NCBI RefSeq assembly: GCF_013248975.1
Contig: NZ_JABRWH010000001.1
Coordinates: 4,980,001-5,044,000, forward strand
Reading direction: 5' to 3'
DNA length: 64,000 nucleotides
Source: Neobacillus endophyticus
GTDB lineage: Bacteria; Bacillota; Bacilli; Bacillales; Cytobacillaceae
The position numbers and the translations under genes are program-made. Positions 55,455 to 64,000 of the stretch are shown one piece after another; the first letter of the stretch is position 1, and each line of letters begins with the position of its first letter. The notes below the pieces were generated by a model. That model searched no databases. It had not been told where the DNA came from and saw nothing but the letters and a program-made list of their open reading frames with translations.

Positions 55455-56512
55455 CATGACAAATTCCGTCTGCTGAATGATGTTGGTTCAATTCCTCTTT
55501 GGTGGAGCCATTGATAAGTTTCACCAAATATAATCAGGGGAACCTTTTTTAAATCTGAAATCCGAGTTACCCCCAGGGCAGTCATCATGATTGTGATCTC
55601 TTGATGGATTTTTTCAACATCTGCTATTAAGGCATCCAATCCTTCATTAAATAATACGCGAAGAAAATAACCCGCAACCCCAACCATATCAGCACCTAGT
55701 GCCAAACCCTTTACCATATCATATGCGTTCCTAAAACCGCCGGAACCGATAATGGTTACGTTATTTGAAGAAGAAGCTGCTTCAATAATAGAAATTGGCG
55801 TTGGAATACCCCAATCAGCGAAAAAGGCAAACTCCTTTTCACGCCGTTTATTTTCTATTTCAGCAAAATTTGTGCCGCCAAAACCGCCGATATCAACTAT
55901 TGAAATACCAACAGCCGAAAGTAAATCAACAGTTTCCTTTGACATGCCAAATCCAACCTCTTTGACGATTATGGGAATCTCCACTTCCTTAACAATTGCC
56001 TCAATTCTTTTTAAAGCACCTGTAAAGTCACGATCACCCTCAGGCATAGTCAACTCTTGAATAACATTCAAATGAATTTGTAATGCATCTGCCTCAATCA
56101 TATCAATTGCTTCTTTCGCCTGATCAGCAGTTGCTTCATTGCCCAAATTAGCAATCACGATACCTGATGGATTTTCTTTTCTGACCACTTCAAATGTATA
56201 TCTCTGGCTTTTATCTTTTATGGCAGCCATTTGTGAACCTACTGCCATGGCCAATCCTGTTTCTCTGGCCGCTATAGCCATTTCCTTATTAATTCGAAAG
56301 GTTTTTTCACCGCCGCCGCCAGTCATTGCATTGATAAAAATTGGCGAACTTAAATAAAGTTCGCCAATTGAACAATCTAACTGAACGTCACCCACGCTAA
56401 TTCCCGGTAAACTTTGGTGAATAAATTTTATTTCATCGAAAACCGAAGAATGTTTATCCCCATTCTCAAGGGCAAAGCGAATGTGGTCCCATTTTCGTTC
56501 AGATCTAGACAC
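55454..56512 (-). CDS. fni: Type 2 isopentenyl-diphosphate isomerase Fni
   Basis: A 352-residue FMN/NADPH-dependent isomerase interconverting IPP and DMAPP. Family motifs NAMTGGGGEKTFRIN, AVGSQMAA, LQIHLNVIQE (active-site His-x-Asn and Gln), KEVGFGMSKET, and SGGFRNAYDMVKGLALGADMV for FMN phosphate. Start is GTG at 56512 with GGTGA five bases upstream. It supplies precursors to HepS/HepT. It follows ypfD by 12 bases. Confidence 0.96.
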   Translation of the reverse strand: MSRSERKWDHIRFALENGDKHSSVFDEIKFIHQSLPGISVGDVQLDCSIGELYLSSPIFINAMTGGGGEKTFRINKEMAIAARETGLAMAVGSQMAAIKDKSQRYTFEVVRKENPSGIVIANLGNEATADQAKEAIDMIEADALQIHLNVIQELTMPEGDRDFTGALKRIEAIVKEVEIPIIVKEVGFGMSKETVDLLSAVGISIVDIGGFGGTNFAEIENKRREKEFAFFADWGIPTPISIIEAASSSNNVTIIGSGGFRNAYDMVKGLALGADMVGVAGYFLRVLFNEGLDALIADVEKIHQEITIMMTALGVTRISDLKKVPLIIFGETYQWLHQRGIEPTSFSRRNLS

Positions 56513-56524
56513 TTAAATCACCAT

Positions 56525-57664
56525 TTATTTTTTTAAATTCTTTAATTTATCACCAATTACTTCTCCAAGTTGAAAACCTTTGGTTTCTTCTGGAAGTTCA
56601 TATTCAATGTGTTCTTCAACATCTTTTTCGAGAAGTTCTTTGATACTTAAAGACAATCGCTGCTCTTGGCCATTTACATCTAAAACCTTCACATTTACCT
56701 CTTGTCCTTCTTTAAGAACTTCGTGAGGTGTACCGATATGTTTATGTGCAATTTGAGAGATATGAACAAGGCCTTCTACGCCAGGGAAAACTTCAACAAA
56801 AGCACCATATGATACAAGTCTTTTTACGATTCCTTTTAAAATAGTACCTTTAGATGCTTTTTCAGAAATATTTGACCATGGGCCAGGCAATGTTTCTTTA
56901 ATAGAAAGAGAAATCCGTTCATTGTTACGGTCAACACTTAATACTTTCACTTGCACTTTTAGACCTTCATGCACAACATCCGTTGGTTTCGTAACATGTT
57001 CATGGGATAATTGTGAAATATGCACAAGTCCATCAATACCGCCAATATCCACGAATGCACCAAAATCAGTAATTCGTTGAACGGTACCTTCAATTACAGA
57101 TCCCACTTGAAGAGAATCCAGACGGTTCAACTTTTGTTTACCTTTTTCTTCCTCCACCACAGCGCGATGAGATAGAATTAAGCGATTCTTATCCTTATCA
57201 AGTTCAACAATTTTAAAAGTAAGAACTCGGCCTTTATAATCGCTAAAATCTTCAACAAAGTAAGCTTCAACTAGCGATGCTGGAACAAAGCCGCGAACTC
57301 CAAGGTCAACCACAAGTCCGCCTTTAACGACATCTTTTACTTCAGCCTCAAAAACTTCCCCAGTTTGGAATTTTTGCTCCAGAGTTTCCCATGCCTTTTC
57401 CGCATCCACTTTTCTTTTAGATAGAATTAGGGCTTCTTCCTCTACTTTAAGGACTTCCAATTCTAATTGATCCCCTTCATTAACTGCATCGGAAGCTTTT
57501 TCAATATGCAAGCTTGAAAGTTCACTGATTGGAATAATCCCATCCAGTTTACTGCCTTGAATATCAACAAGCACTTGCTTCTCTTCTACTTTGGTAACTT
57601 GTCCAGCCACTTTGTCTCCAACCTCGAAGGTTTTCACTTCTACTTGATTTAACTCTTCAGACAT
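56525..57664 (-). CDS. ypfD: Ribosomal protein S1 homologue YpfD
   Basis: A 379-residue protein with four S1 RNA-binding domains (starting about residues 16, 100, 185 and 272; for example VGSVIEGTVQRITDFGAFVD and KGTILKGIVKRLVSYGAFVE). B. subtilis YpfD (382 residues) is similar; shorter than the six-domain S1 of enterobacteria and not essential there. AAGGAGG precedes the ATG. Confidence 0.95.
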   Translation of the reverse strand: MSEELNQVEVKTFEVGDKVAGQVTKVEEKQVLVDIQGSKLDGIIPISELSSLHIEKASDAVNEGDQLELEVLKVEEEALILSKRKVDAEKAWETLEQKFQTGEVFEAEVKDVVKGGLVVDLGVRGFVPASLVEAYFVEDFSDYKGRVLTFKIVELDKDKNRLILSHRAVVEEEKGKQKLNRLDSLQVGSVIEGTVQRITDFGAFVDIGGIDGLVHISQLSHEHVTKPTDVVHEGLKVQVKVLSVDRNNERISLSIKETLPGPWSNISEKASKGTILKGIVKRLVSYGAFVEVFPGVEGLVHISQIAHKHIGTPHEVLKEGQEVNVKVLDVNGQEQRLSLSIKELLEKDVEEHIEYELPEETKGFQLGEVIGDKLKNLKK

Positions 57665-57820
57665 ATGTAATCCTCCTTAATCCATTGCTCCAAAATCGGT
57701 ATATGTTTTGATGAATTTTTCATATGGTCATCCATCACATATAAAACGGTCTTAAGAATATTCAAAAAAAGAATCTCTTTAATTAACTTCTTACAAATGG
57801 GCTATTTTGTCAAGCAGAAC

Positions 57821-58408
57821 CTATCGATGCTCATTAATAAGTTTATGAATTTCTGACATAATTAATTCAGTTACCTCTTCCGGTGATGCTTTGGCTTTTT
57901 TCAGCTCATCCATCGGAATCGGTTTTCCATATACCATTTTTAATTTTCGCAAGCTTTTATATGGTCCGATCACGGCGCTCGGTACGACACTGCAATCAGT
58001 TCTAAGGGCAAAAAATCCGGCACCGGCCAGCCCTTTTCCCAACTCACCGGTTTTACTTCTTGTACCTTCCGGAAAAAGTCCTAAAACATGTCCCTCTTTT
58101 AATACATTTATACCTTTCCTTAATGCATCCCGGTCAGTTAAACCTCTTTTCACTGGAAATGCATTTAATTTTTTAACCAGTCCGCCTATTACAGGGACAT
58201 TAAACAATTCTTCCTTCGCCATAAAATGAACAGTTCTTGGAGCCATTATTCCCACTACGATCGGATCAAAATTATGAATATGATTCGAACAAAGAAGGAC
58301 TCCACCCTCTTTTGGAAAATCTTCTTTCCCAATTACTTCTATTCTATACCAGGGTTTAAAAACAGCATAGCAAACTGATTTTGCAAACGAATACCACGTC
58401 ACACTCAT
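57821..58408 (-). CDS. plsC: 1-acyl-glycerol-3-phosphate acyltransferase PlsC
   Basis: A 195-residue acyltransferase making phosphatidic acid. The catalytic H-x4-D is HIHNFD in [14 protein letters not shown], and the phosphate-binding site is [15 protein letters not shown] short N-terminal hydrophobic stretch suggests peripheral membrane contact. Its ATGA overlaps the cmk stop by four bases. Confidence 0.93.
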   Translation of the reverse strand: MSVTWYSFAKSVCYAVFKPWYRIEVIGKEDFPKEGGVLLCSNHIHNFDPIVVGIMAPRTVHFMAKEELFNVPVIGGLVKKLNAFPVKRGLTDRDALRKGINVLKEGHVLGLFPEGTRSKTGELGKGLAGAGFFALRTDCSVVPSAVIGPYKSLRKLKMVYGKPIPMDELKKAKASPEEVTELIMSEIHKLINEHR

Positions 58409-59079
58409 CCAATCCTTTCATACACTAAAGCCATTATTTTTTCAACTACTTCAGGAATGGTCATGGAGGTTGTGTCGATTTCAGCTGCATCCACAGCTTT
58501 TTTTAATGGAGCAATTTCTCTTTCAGAATCAATTTTATCCCTAAGAGCAATTTCTTCTTTTAATTTCTCAAGATCGGACGGGAAGCCTTTAGCTAAATTT
58601 TCACTGTGACGGCGTTCCGCCCTTTCCTCTACGCTGGCAAGAAGGAAAACCTTCACTTCAGCATGGGGCAGAACATGCGTACCAATGTCACGGCCATCCA
58701 TGACTACACCGCCATTTCGGGCAAAATCCTGCTGCCTTCTAACCATTTCTTCCCGGACCTTTTGATGTTTCGAAACGATGGATACATTGTTCGTTACTTC
58801 TGAGGAACGAATTTCATCGGTTACATTCACATCATCAAGAAAAACTAATTGTCCACTTTCAGATGGAAGCAAGTCAATCTTTGTTTCAATAAGAGTGGTG
58901 ATTAAAGCACTCTCATTTTCGAAATTTAATTTATTCGCAATTGCTTTATAGGTCAAAGCTCTGTACATCGCACCTGTATCGATATAAATATAGGATAATT
59001 TTTCTGCCACAATTTTAGCTACGGTGCTTTTCCCAGCAGCTGCAGGACCGTCAATTGCGATGGAAATTTTCTTCTTCAT
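58405..59079 (-). CDS. cmk: Cytidylate kinase Cmk
   Basis: A 224-residue (d)CMP kinase. P-loop [15 protein letters not shown], substrate region [13 protein letters not shown], and [26 protein letters not shown] precedes the ATG. It is coupled to plsC downstream. Confidence 0.97.
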   Translation of the reverse strand: MKKKISIAIDGPAAAGKSTVAKIVAEKLSYIYIDTGAMYRALTYKAIANKLNFENESALITTLIETKIDLLPSESGQLVFLDDVNVTDEIRSSEVTNNVSIVSKHQKVREEMVRRQQDFARNGGVVMDGRDIGTHVLPHAEVKVFLLASVEERAERRHSENLAKGFPSDLEKLKEEIALRDKIDSEREIAPLKKAVDAAEIDTTSMTIPEVVEKIMALVYERIG

Positions 59080-59183
59080 AAATCCTCCTAATTCAAAAAC
59101 ATGATCTATCTCATATGATGTCTGATTTTATTTTACCATAAGTTTGTGAAGTTCTTCTTAATTTTCTATTTTAATTCATAAAA

Positions 59184-59208
59184 ATAAAGCAGGATTCCCC
59201 TGCTTTAT
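59184..59208 (-). terminator. Terminator at the ypfB stop
   Basis: Stem ATAAAGCAGG / CCTGCTTTAT with a 5-base loop, overlapping the ypfB stop codon; on the minus strand it is followed by TTTTATGAATT. Confidence 0.75.
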
Positions 59209-59396
59209 CTTTTTCCTTTGAAGGTTTGCAGAATTTCTGTAAAAGCATCTCCATTTACACCTTCATATTTTGTTAAAACGTGCAATTGCGGCAAAACATC
59301 GAGTTGATGAAAAAACAGTTGGGATAAAAAAAGAAATATAAACTGAATAATGATGATTTTTATTAAAATTCCTTCTATCCTTGCCAAGGTCAACAT
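59205..59396 (-). CDS. ypfB: YpfB, DUF5359 small membrane protein
   Basis: A 63-residue protein with one N-terminal membrane helix (ILIKIIIIQFIFLFLSQLFF) and a short soluble tail, matching YpfB (DUF5359). Function unknown. GGGAGTG is close to the ATG, so a slightly later start (TTG or a downstream codon) cannot be excluded. In B. subtilis ypfA (motI) separates ypeB from ypfB; here it is missing. Confidence 0.75.
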   Translation of the reverse strand: MLTLARIEGILIKIIIIQFIFLFLSQLFFHQLDVLPQLHVLTKYEGVNGDAFTEILQTFKGKR

Positions 59397-59415
59397 TCAC
59401 TCCCGTGTCTTCTTC

Positions 59416-60762
59416 TTAAAACACTGCTGTAGTTCCAGTTGTATTATTCAGTTTTTCTACTTTTTCTTCTGTTCCATTCTTAGCATTAATAAAGATCCGA
59501 TATGTGTCATTTCCTAAAGTGCCTAGAAATTCATAGCATAATACTTCCTGATTTAATTCATTTATAATAACTGATTGACGATCTTCCATAATCTTGAGAT
59601 TCGGATTAACTTTTTTTCGGGCTTGTTCTATTGAAATTGCAGGTTTGTCAACTTTTCTAGTTTGATACATTTTCAAATAGCCTTCTGCAGAAACACCAAC
59701 AATTTCTCCATTGTCAAGAGCAGTCTTCAATTTAACGGATTCCGGGTATATTCTCACACCATTTATTTCCGTTACAAAATTAAAAACTCCGACATTGTCA
59801 TACTGAGAGCCTTCAAATTCGACCATATTTTTATAGCCATTATTTTTTAAAAATGCCGCCCCTTTCGCTGCAGCATCATGTAAGCTTATTGCCTGATTTG
59901 ATATGTCACGACTATTCATTAACCAAATCAGATGTCCTCCCTTTTTGGTTATGTCCATACTTACTTCCTGCCCGGTTTGATTATTTTTTATAGAAATACT
60001 ATAAAATCCAAATCGTGATCCTTTTCCATTCTCTGTAACTTTAATATCAGAGTTCTTATCTGTTTTCACGTAATGTTTAGCGATACTTATTGCATCCTGA
60101 CGTGAAATGGTTTTTCCTGTTAAGTTTTTAAACTGATCATCCTGCAACTGCTGATTGAGCATAGTTGTCCCAAAATTGGCTTCATCATAACCTGATGCAG
60201 TTTTTTCCACCATTTTGAAACCATCAATAATCGTATTATCCGTATTTTCTTTCCCTGAAGCCAGGGCAAGCTCTACATCCATCCAGCGCAGATTATGCTT
60301 TATTGCCATAGTTTGTACATTTCTTAGTTCGTTTTTTATTTCTCCGGACTGTTTATAAAGAGTTTTCAATGTATTCGTTTCCTGTTTAGTCAACGGCTCC
60401 TTATCTAGATCTCTTACTGCCGTTCGGTAACTAAAGTTTCCAACATTCGTTAAAAACTCTTGTGTTTTATTAAAGGGCAATAATGTCAGCGGGAGCTGTC
60501 CGACAGAACTATGCGCTTCAGAAGTAATTCTCCAAACATCGGCTAGTGATGGTGATAATGAGTGCCTTGAATTCATGGCAAGTGTGGCTCCGATTTTATC
60601 GTGCAATAAATTCATTTGATAGGTAAGATTATGAAACGCCCGTTGATAATTATTTTCTGCATTAAGAAGCACTGCGTTTTTTTCCTGATGTTCCTGGTAA
60701 CCCCAATATCCTGTTCCCACAATAGCAAGAACAAGTACACCAATTAAAATTCCTCTTATCAA
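59416..60762 (-). CDS. ypeB: Germination protein YpeB
   Basis: A 448-residue spore protein needed for stability and localisation of SleB. One N-terminal membrane helix (GILIGVLVLAIVGTGYWGY), a helical N-terminal domain, then three PepSY-type domains (about residues 210-430; for example SRQDAISIAKHYVKTDK). Start is TTG at 60762 with AGAGGTG seven bases upstream. It follows sleB by 12 bases; the pair is normally made in the forespore under SigG. Confidence 0.96.
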   Translation of the reverse strand: MIRGILIGVLVLAIVGTGYWGYQEHQEKNAVLLNAENNYQRAFHNLTYQMNLLHDKIGATLAMNSRHSLSPSLADVWRITSEAHSSVGQLPLTLLPFNKTQEFLTNVGNFSYRTAVRDLDKEPLTKQETNTLKTLYKQSGEIKNELRNVQTMAIKHNLRWMDVELALASGKENTDNTIIDGFKMVEKTASGYDEANFGTTMLNQQLQDDQFKNLTGKTISRQDAISIAKHYVKTDKNSDIKVTENGKGSRFGFYSISIKNNQTGQEVSMDITKKGGHLIWLMNSRDISNQAISLHDAAAKGAAFLKNNGYKNMVEFEGSQYDNVGVFNFVTEINGVRIYPESVKLKTALDNGEIVGVSAEGYLKMYQTRKVDKPAISIEQARKKVNPNLKIMEDRQSVIINELNQEVLCYEFLGTLGNDTYRIFINAKNGTEEKVEKLNNTTGTTAVF

Positions 60763-60774
60763 TTTTGATCACCT

Positions 60775-61527
60775 CTACTTACAAAAAATATGTTTCCCAA
60801 TCTTCTTTATTTGAGGTCTCCCCCAAATCCAAGGGCTGGTTGCTGTTGCGGGGTTAAAATAGTACATGGCATTATCTGTCGGATCCCAACCGTTTAGGGC
60901 ATCAATTACTGCTTTTTTCGATTGCTCATTGGGTGTCAGCCAGATTTGTCCGTCTGCCACAGCTGTAAAAGCTCCAGGCTGAAAAATAATTCCCGGAATC
61001 GTTTTTGGAAATGCCGGATTGCTTAACCGATTTAAAATTACCGCAGCGACTGCAACTTGGCCAATAAAAGGTTCGCCCCTCGACTCCCCATAAACTGCAT
61101 TCGACATCAACCGAATGTCGTTTTCCGTAACTCCTTCTGGAGTATTAACTGTCTTCGGTTTGGCTGCAGAATTAGGCGGAGTTGGATTCCCCTGGTTCTT
61201 CGCCGCACTAACGCCATTATATTTCGTTACCTTAACCAGTTTCGCCTTTGTCTTACTTCCGGCATAACCATCGATCGGAAGACCGAATTCATACTGAAAG
61301 TTTCTTAAAGCCCAATATGTACTCCATCCAAAAACACCATCTATTTTACCGTGAAAAAACCCGATATTTTTGAGTCTTGATTGAAGTTCAATTACATCGT
61401 TGCCAACTGCCCCTTTTTGTAATACCTGGTTTGAAAAAGCATGGACTTCATTAGGCTGCAAAAAGGACAATATCCCTGATAAAAGGGAAAATATAATGAA
61501 GGAATTAAGCAATTTTTTCTTCAACAT
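60775..61527 (-). CDS. sleB: Spore cortex-lytic enzyme SleB
   Basis: A 250-residue germination enzyme: signal peptide (residues 1-30, cleaved near VHAFS), a peptidoglycan-binding domain (GNDVIELQSRLKNIGFFHGK ... VFGWSTYWALRNFQ) and a C-terminal lytic transglycosylase domain with catalytic Glu in NAVYGESRGEPFIGQVAVAA. It acts on muramic-delta-lactam cortex. GGGGG precedes the ATG. Confidence 0.97.
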   Translation of the reverse strand: MLKKKLLNSFIIFSLLSGILSFLQPNEVHAFSNQVLQKGAVGNDVIELQSRLKNIGFFHGKIDGVFGWSTYWALRNFQYEFGLPIDGYAGSKTKAKLVKVTKYNGVSAAKNQGNPTPPNSAAKPKTVNTPEGVTENDIRLMSNAVYGESRGEPFIGQVAVAAVILNRLSNPAFPKTIPGIIFQPGAFTAVADGQIWLTPNEQSKKAVIDALNGWDPTDNAMYYFNPATATSPWIWGRPQIKKIGKHIFCK

Positions 61528-61601
61528 GGAATAATAACCCCCGTTAGAAATCTTTTTCAGTATCCCTATTTTTTGTCTTATCTATGTTTTTATTCCATAA
61601 A

Positions 61602-61635
61602 AAAAGTCCCTTCATTTATGGATGAAGGGACTTTT
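61602..61635 (-). terminator. prsW terminator overlapping its 3' end
   Basis: 14-bp perfect stem AAAAGTCCCTTCAT / ATGAAGGGACTTTT with a 6-base loop that contains the prsW stop codon; T tract on both strands. Confidence 0.9.
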
Positions 61636-62305
61636 GAACCGGATAATGCTTTTTCCAATGGTTCGCGCTCAATATTTTTGCTTTTTTCACTTTTCTTAAA
61701 CTATACCACCAAAGGAATATCATAAACGGAAAAATGATTACCAGCCAATTTTCTTGCGAAATCAAAATATAGTCATAGAAGCCATGCAAAATAAATGGGA
61801 CGAATAGTGACAGAAATATCCATTTGAATTTGTTACCTTCTGAAAACTTGGCTTTACCCAAATAAAAACCCATAATTACCCCAAAAAGCGCATGGCTTGA
61901 AACAGGCAATAACGCCCTTGTAATGGCATGTTCAATCCCATTTGCAATCAGATAAAAAATATTCTCAACTGTTGCAAATCCCAACGAGACCGAGACCGCA
62001 TAAACGATTCCATCAAAAGGCTCATCAAATTCAACATGCTGATAAACAACATAAAATAGGATAAACCATTTAAAAAATTCTTCTAACAGGCTCGTATTAA
62101 GAAAGGCATCAAGAAGTCCAGATTTCACGAAATGTTCTATTTCCATAATATGTTGAAAAAACATAATTGGAAATACGAGGAGTGCACCGTATAAAAAAGT
62201 TCTAAATACAAATGAAATGGGTTCTGGCTCATATTCATCTTTTAAATAAAAGTAGCTTAACAAGGCCAAACCGGGTGCAATACCGGCAGATAATATTCCC
62301 AGCAT
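61616..62305 (-). CDS. prsW: Intramembrane protease PrsW
   Basis: A 229-residue protein with about seven to eight membrane helices. Conserved glutamates in [40 protein letters not shown] and [13 protein letters not shown] regions mark the PrsW family of membrane proteases. In B. subtilis PrsW cleaves anti-sigma-W RsiW at site 1. It sits between sleB and ypdA as there (ypdC). Confidence 0.93.
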   Translation of the reverse strand: MLGILSAGIAPGLALLSYFYLKDEYEPEPISFVFRTFLYGALLVFPIMFFQHIMEIEHFVKSGLLDAFLNTSLLEEFFKWFILFYVVYQHVEFDEPFDGIVYAVSVSLGFATVENIFYLIANGIEHAITRALLPVSSHALFGVIMGFYLGKAKFSEGNKFKWIFLSLFVPFILHGFYDYILISQENWLVIIFPFMIFLWWYSLRKVKKAKILSANHWKKHYPVQKSLHP

Positions 62306-62398
62306 GATGAACCTCTTTTCAAATCCGTTTTATTTCATCGTAACACGGAACCAGCTTAAAGAAAATGATAGAATCTTTGACACTTTCCAAACAATATC

Positions 62399-63385
62399 CT
62401 ATTCCTGATTTTCTTTTACTCTTGTTTCCTTTTCTAAGATAGAACGAGCAATTTGGCCGCCATGGAATTTGCCATTTTCTATAAATATTTCATTTGCATT
62501 GTTTCCAGCTGCAATGACACCGGCAATATAGATGCCATGTACATTGGTTTCCATAGTATCCATGTTATAGATCGGTCTCCCTGTCTCATCATCAATTTCC
62601 ACGCCCATAGTTGCTAAAAATTGATGGTCAGGGTGATAGCCCGTCATAGCAAAAACAAAATCATTTTTGATTACTTTCTCTTCATTACCTTTTGTATAGA
62701 CTACTTGTGTTTCAGTAATTTCCTTTACATTTGCCTGAAACTCCATCTTAATAACCTCATTCCGGACTAATGAGTCAAATTCAGGCAGAATCCATGGTTT
62801 TATACTTGGTGAGTATTCTTTCCCCCTGTATAGAACAGTGACCCTGGCCCCCGCCTTTACAAGCTCCAGCGCAGCATCTACACTGGAATTTTTCCCGCCA
62901 ATTACACAAACATCAGTATCGAAATATGGATGTGCCTCCTTAAAATAATGAAACACTTTTGGCAAATCTTCTCCAGGTACATTCAAATAATTTGGATGAT
63001 CATAGTAGCCCGTAGCAATAATACAATAGCTTGTTCGATAGCTATTTTTATCAGTATGAACCATGAATAGATCCCCTTGTTTAGATACTTTCAAGACTTT
63101 TTCAAATGAATGGATACGGAGCTCCTTCCTTTTGGCTACTTCTCTGTAATAGACAAGTGCTTGATTTCGCTTCGGCTTGTAAGTATCGCTTAGAAATGGA
63201 ACATGACCAATTTCTAATTTCTCACTTGTACTGAAAAAGGTTTGATGTGTTGGATAATGATAAATGGAGTTAACTACATTCCCCTTTTCAATAATTAATG
63301 GATTCTTGCCGATTTCTTTAAGGGAGATGGCAGCTGCCAAACCGCATGGCCCCCCTCCCACAATGATCACGTCTTCTATTTGCAC
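62399..63385 (-). CDS. ypdA: Bacillithiol disulfide reductase YpdA (Bdr)
   Basis: A 328-residue FAD/NADPH oxidoreductase. FAD loop VIIVGGGPCGLAAAI with the functional Cys14, NADPH loop CVIGGKNSSVDAALEL, and ATGYYDHPNYLNVPGE. It reduces oxidised bacillithiol, recycling the thiol made by BshA/BshB1 of this window. I chose GTG 63385, matching the B. subtilis N-terminus and ten bases after GAGGAG; the open frame extends six codons into that site. Confidence 0.95.
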   Translation of the reverse strand: MQIEDVIIVGGGPCGLAAAISLKEIGKNPLIIEKGNVVNSIYHYPTHQTFFSTSEKLEIGHVPFLSDTYKPKRNQALVYYREVAKRKELRIHSFEKVLKVSKQGDLFMVHTDKNSYRTSYCIIATGYYDHPNYLNVPGEDLPKVFHYFKEAHPYFDTDVCVIGGKNSSVDAALELVKAGARVTVLYRGKEYSPSIKPWILPEFDSLVRNEVIKMEFQANVKEITETQVVYTKGNEEKVIKNDFVFAMTGYHPDHQFLATMGVEIDDETGRPIYNMDTMETNVHGIYIAGVIAAGNNANEIFIENGKFHGGQIARSILEKETRVKENQE

Positions 63386-63432
63386 AATGATTACACTCCT
63401 CAAAATTTAAGTACATAATTCATTATAATGAT

Positions 63433-63465
63433 AAAAACTCCTACCATGTTATGATAGGAGTTTTT
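63433..63465 (-). terminator. Glutamate dehydrogenase gene terminator
   Basis: Stem AAAAACTCCTA / TAGGAGTTTTT with an inner CAT-gtt-ATG, 20 bases after the stop of the dehydrogenase gene; T tracts on both strands. Confidence 0.9.
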
Positions 63466-63484
63466 CTTTTTTATTTCAATGTTA

Positions 63485-64000
63485 TTATACCCAGCCTCTG
63501 AATCGGCTTGCTTCAGCCATTTTCCTAACTCCAACCATATAAGCAGCCAAGCGCATATCAACACGGCGGGTTTGAGCAGTATCATAAATGTTATTAAATG
63601 ATTTTACCATGATTTTTTCAAGTTTTTCTTCTACTTCTTCTTCTGTCCAATAATAGCCTTGGTTATTTTGAACCCATTCAAAATATGACACCGTTACACC
63701 GCCAGCAGAAGCTAATACATCTGGTACAAGAAGGATTCCCCGTTCAGTTAAAATTTGTGTCGCTTCCAAGGTTGTCGGTCCATTTGCAGCCTCGACTACA
63801 ATAGTAGCACGAATATTATGGGCATTTTCTTCGGTTATCTGGTTTTCGATTGCTGCTGGTACTAAGATATCGCAATCTAATTCAAGTAATTCTTTATTAG
63901 TAATTGTATTATTAAATAATTTCGTAACTGTTCCAAAACTGTCGCGTCGATCGAGCAAATAATCAATATCTAAGCCATTAGGATCATAAAGGGCGCCATA
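63485..64000 (-). CDS. gudB: NAD-type glutamate dehydrogenase, C-terminal part
   Basis: The last 171 codons of a gene that enters from the right edge (first visible residues YGALYDPNGLDIDYLL). The C-terminal NAD-binding domain shows CDILVPAAIENQIT, VEAANGPTTLEATQIL, and VLASAGGVTVSYFEWVQN, the glutamate dehydrogenase signature, ending EASRFRGWV. Position next to ypdA matches gudB of B. subtilis. The region holding the 9-bp duplication of cryptic gudB is outside the window, so activity cannot be judged; RocG is a close paralogue. Confidence 0.9.
   Translation of the reverse strand, partial: YGALYDPNGLDIDYLLDRRDSFGTVTKLFNNTITNKELLELDCDILVPAAIENQITEENAHNIRATIVVEAANGPTTLEATQILTERGILLVPDVLASAGGVTVSYFEWVQNNQGYYWTEEEVEEKLEKIMVKSFNNIYDTAQTRRVDMRLAAYMVGVRKMAEASRFRGWV

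Noticed and set aside
1..64000. CRISPR arrays, tRNA or rRNA genes, prophage
   Set aside because: No regularly spaced repeats, no cloverleaf or rRNA sequence, and no phage structural genes were recognised; the gene order is otherwise that of the conserved Bacillus chromosome.

Overview
The window is a 64 kb stretch of a low-GC Gram-positive chromosome from the family Bacillaceae. Protein sequences and gene order closely follow the Bacillus subtilis yprB-gudB region, and there are many sporulation and germination genes (yppG, sspM, spoIVA, ypjB, ypeB, sleB), bacillithiol genes and a menaquinol:cytochrome c reductase. Differences in gene content suggest a relative outside the B. subtilis group; I cannot name the species. 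Most genes lie on the minus strand.

Region by region: 1-2.6 kb holds the mrfAB DNA-repair pair. 2.7-5.4 kb is a three-gene accessory insert (Crp/Fnr regulator, class III hybrid-cluster protein, Hsp20) between mrfA and yppG. 5.5-10 kb carries yppG, yppF, a small unknown gene, sspM and yppC, interrupted by an IS1182-family element. 10-16.7 kb has recU-ponA and, facing it, aspB / dnaD-nth-ypoC. 16.7-28.4 kb is a long minus-strand run for redox, cofactor and repair functions: ypjD, dapB, mgsA, bshB1, bshA, cca, birA, panBCD, dinG, ypmA, ypmB. 28.6-34 kb holds membrane genes ypjC, a zinc peptidase, ypjB, ypjA and qcrABC. 34-37.5 kb has ypiF, ypiB, ypiA and an unrecognised gene. 37.5-43.8 kb is the aromatic supraoperon (aroF-aroB-aroH-hisC-tyrA-aroE in Bacillus names) without its trp genes. 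43.9-48.6 kb holds ndk, the heptaprenyl/menaquinone genes hepS-menG-hepT, mtrB, folE and hbs. 48.9-55.3 kb has spoIVA, yphF, yphE, gpsA, der, yphA and ypzI. 55.4-64 kb has fni, ypfD, plsC, cmk, ypfB, ypeB-sleB, prsW, ypdA and the end of a glutamate dehydrogenase gene.

Several groups work together. HepS/HepT and MenG make menaquinone from isoprenoids (Fni supplies isomerised precursor) and QcrABC oxidises it; chorismate for menaquinone and aromatic amino acids comes from the aro genes. BshA and BshB1 make bacillithiol and YpdA recycles it. PanBCD make pantothenate. SleB with YpeB degrade spore cortex, and PrsW is a membrane protease next to them.

The most notable observations are: an IS1182-type element flanked by 24-bp direct repeats that are an entire terminator hairpin; a near-perfect Fnr/Crp box positioned at about -41.5 of a predicted hcp promoter; a near-consensus LexA box over the mrfA promoter; a structured panB leader with adenosine-bulged hairpins and an attenuator; a degenerate duplication of the qcrB translation start; a protein that looks like an amidohydrolase stripped of its metal ligands; and a TRAP gene kept while trp genes are absent from their usual place. 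No CRISPR array, prophage, rRNA or tRNA gene was seen.
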